Shown: piece by piece, positions 37,704 to 37,843 of the stretch
Position numbering within the stretch: position 1 is the stretch's first letter
Layout: each line of letters begins with the position of its first letter
NCBI RefSeq assembly: GCF_005889725.1
Contig: NZ_VCKX01000106.1
Span: forward strand, 1-37,843
DNA from: Nonomuraea zeae
GTDB lineage: Bacteria > Actinomycetota > Actinomycetes > Streptosporangiales > Streptosporangiaceae
Direction of reading: 5' to 3'
DNA: 37,843 nucleotides
Position numbers and translations under genes: made by a program
Notes under the pieces: generated by a model
The model's database searches: none
Told to the model about the DNA's origin: nothing
What the model saw: the letters and a program-made list of their open reading frames with translations, nothing else

Positions 37704-37790
37704 CCCGTTTTGGGGGAAGATTTCGTGCGCGCGGCGACCGTCAAGGCACGGACAACAGGGGTTTCCGCGCGCGTCGACCCCCAAAACGGG
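37704..37790. repeat. Long inverted repeat with 13-bp perfect arms
   Basis: CCCGTTTTGGGGG (37704-37716) and CCCCCAAAACGGG (37778-37790) are perfect inverse copies. Inside, GCGCGCGG and CCGCGCGC can pair further. The 87-bp unit contains no ORF. A structured RNA, a bidirectional terminator or a small mobile remnant are possible; no target-site duplication is seen. The rest of 37593-37843 holds only the pfkA promoter region. Confidence 0.6.
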
Positions 37791-37843
37791 CAGATCACAG
37801 CCCAGGCAGCCGGCCGGGCCCCGCCCGCCCCGTTGCCGGAACG

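Noticed and set aside
37704..37790. Insertion sequence or confirmed MITE
   Set aside because: Perfect inverted arms are present, but there is no transposase and no target-site duplication (flanks AAA and CAG), so the mobile-element label is not supported.

Overview
High-GC actinobacterial chromosome, about 70% GC with strong G/C at third codon positions. The left-hand order metF / polyprenyl diphosphate synthase / thiE / Rv2175c-type gene / thiOSG / PASTA-type Ser/Thr kinase is known from Mycobacterium and Streptomyces. The combination suggests Streptosporangiales (Nonomuraea-like), but the genus is inference only. No insertion sequence, prophage, CRISPR array, rRNA or tRNA gene was seen.

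Layout. (1) 1-3.8 kb: start of a GT-C-like membrane protein, an L,D-transpeptidase lipoprotein, a YbaK-type tRNA-editing protein, a GNAT acetyltransferase and metF. (2) 3.8-11.5 kb: polyprenyl diphosphate synthase, thiamine genes thiE and TPP riboswitch-thiO-thiS-thiG, an Rv2175c-type DNA-binding protein, a reductase, and a PknL-like kinase with four PASTA domains. (3) 11.5-22.7 kb: purine catabolism on the minus strand. It holds OHCU decarboxylase, hydroxyisourate hydrolase, uricase, FAD and 2Fe-2S subunits of a xanthine dehydrogenase-type enzyme, 8-oxoguanine deaminase, an NCS2 permease, glycerate kinase, allantoinase and allantoicase. Together they would take oxidised purine or urate to allantoin, ureidoglycolate and, through glyoxylate, to phosphoglycerate. 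The molybdopterin subunit, glyoxylate carboligase and tartronate semialdehyde reductase are absent. A winged-helix YcaQ-like gene and an EF-hand gene sit inside this block. (4) 22.7-29.8 kb: quinone-type oxidoreductase, endonuclease IV, a sodium:solute symporter with a DUF485-like partner and a LytS/LytTR two-component pair, and a molybdopterin oxidoreductase. (5) 29.8-37.8 kb: DAHP synthase behind an aromatic leader-peptide attenuator, a YiaA/B protein, thiI, a NarL-type two-component system, two tandem MHYT membrane sensors and a pfkA with PPi-type residues behind a DasR-like operator.

Regulation and DNA structure are the most informative part. There is a TPP riboswitch whose 3' end carries the thiO Shine-Dalgarno. 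A Phe-Leu-Phe-Trp-Tyr leader ORF is followed by a 14-bp terminator upstream of the DAHP synthase. A near-consensus DasR site precedes pfkA. Several TANNNT -10 boxes lie 6-8 nt before start codons, which suggests leaderless mRNAs. The window also has many short tandem repeats; one 12-bp family occurs both in an intergenic gap and in frame inside the glycerate kinase.
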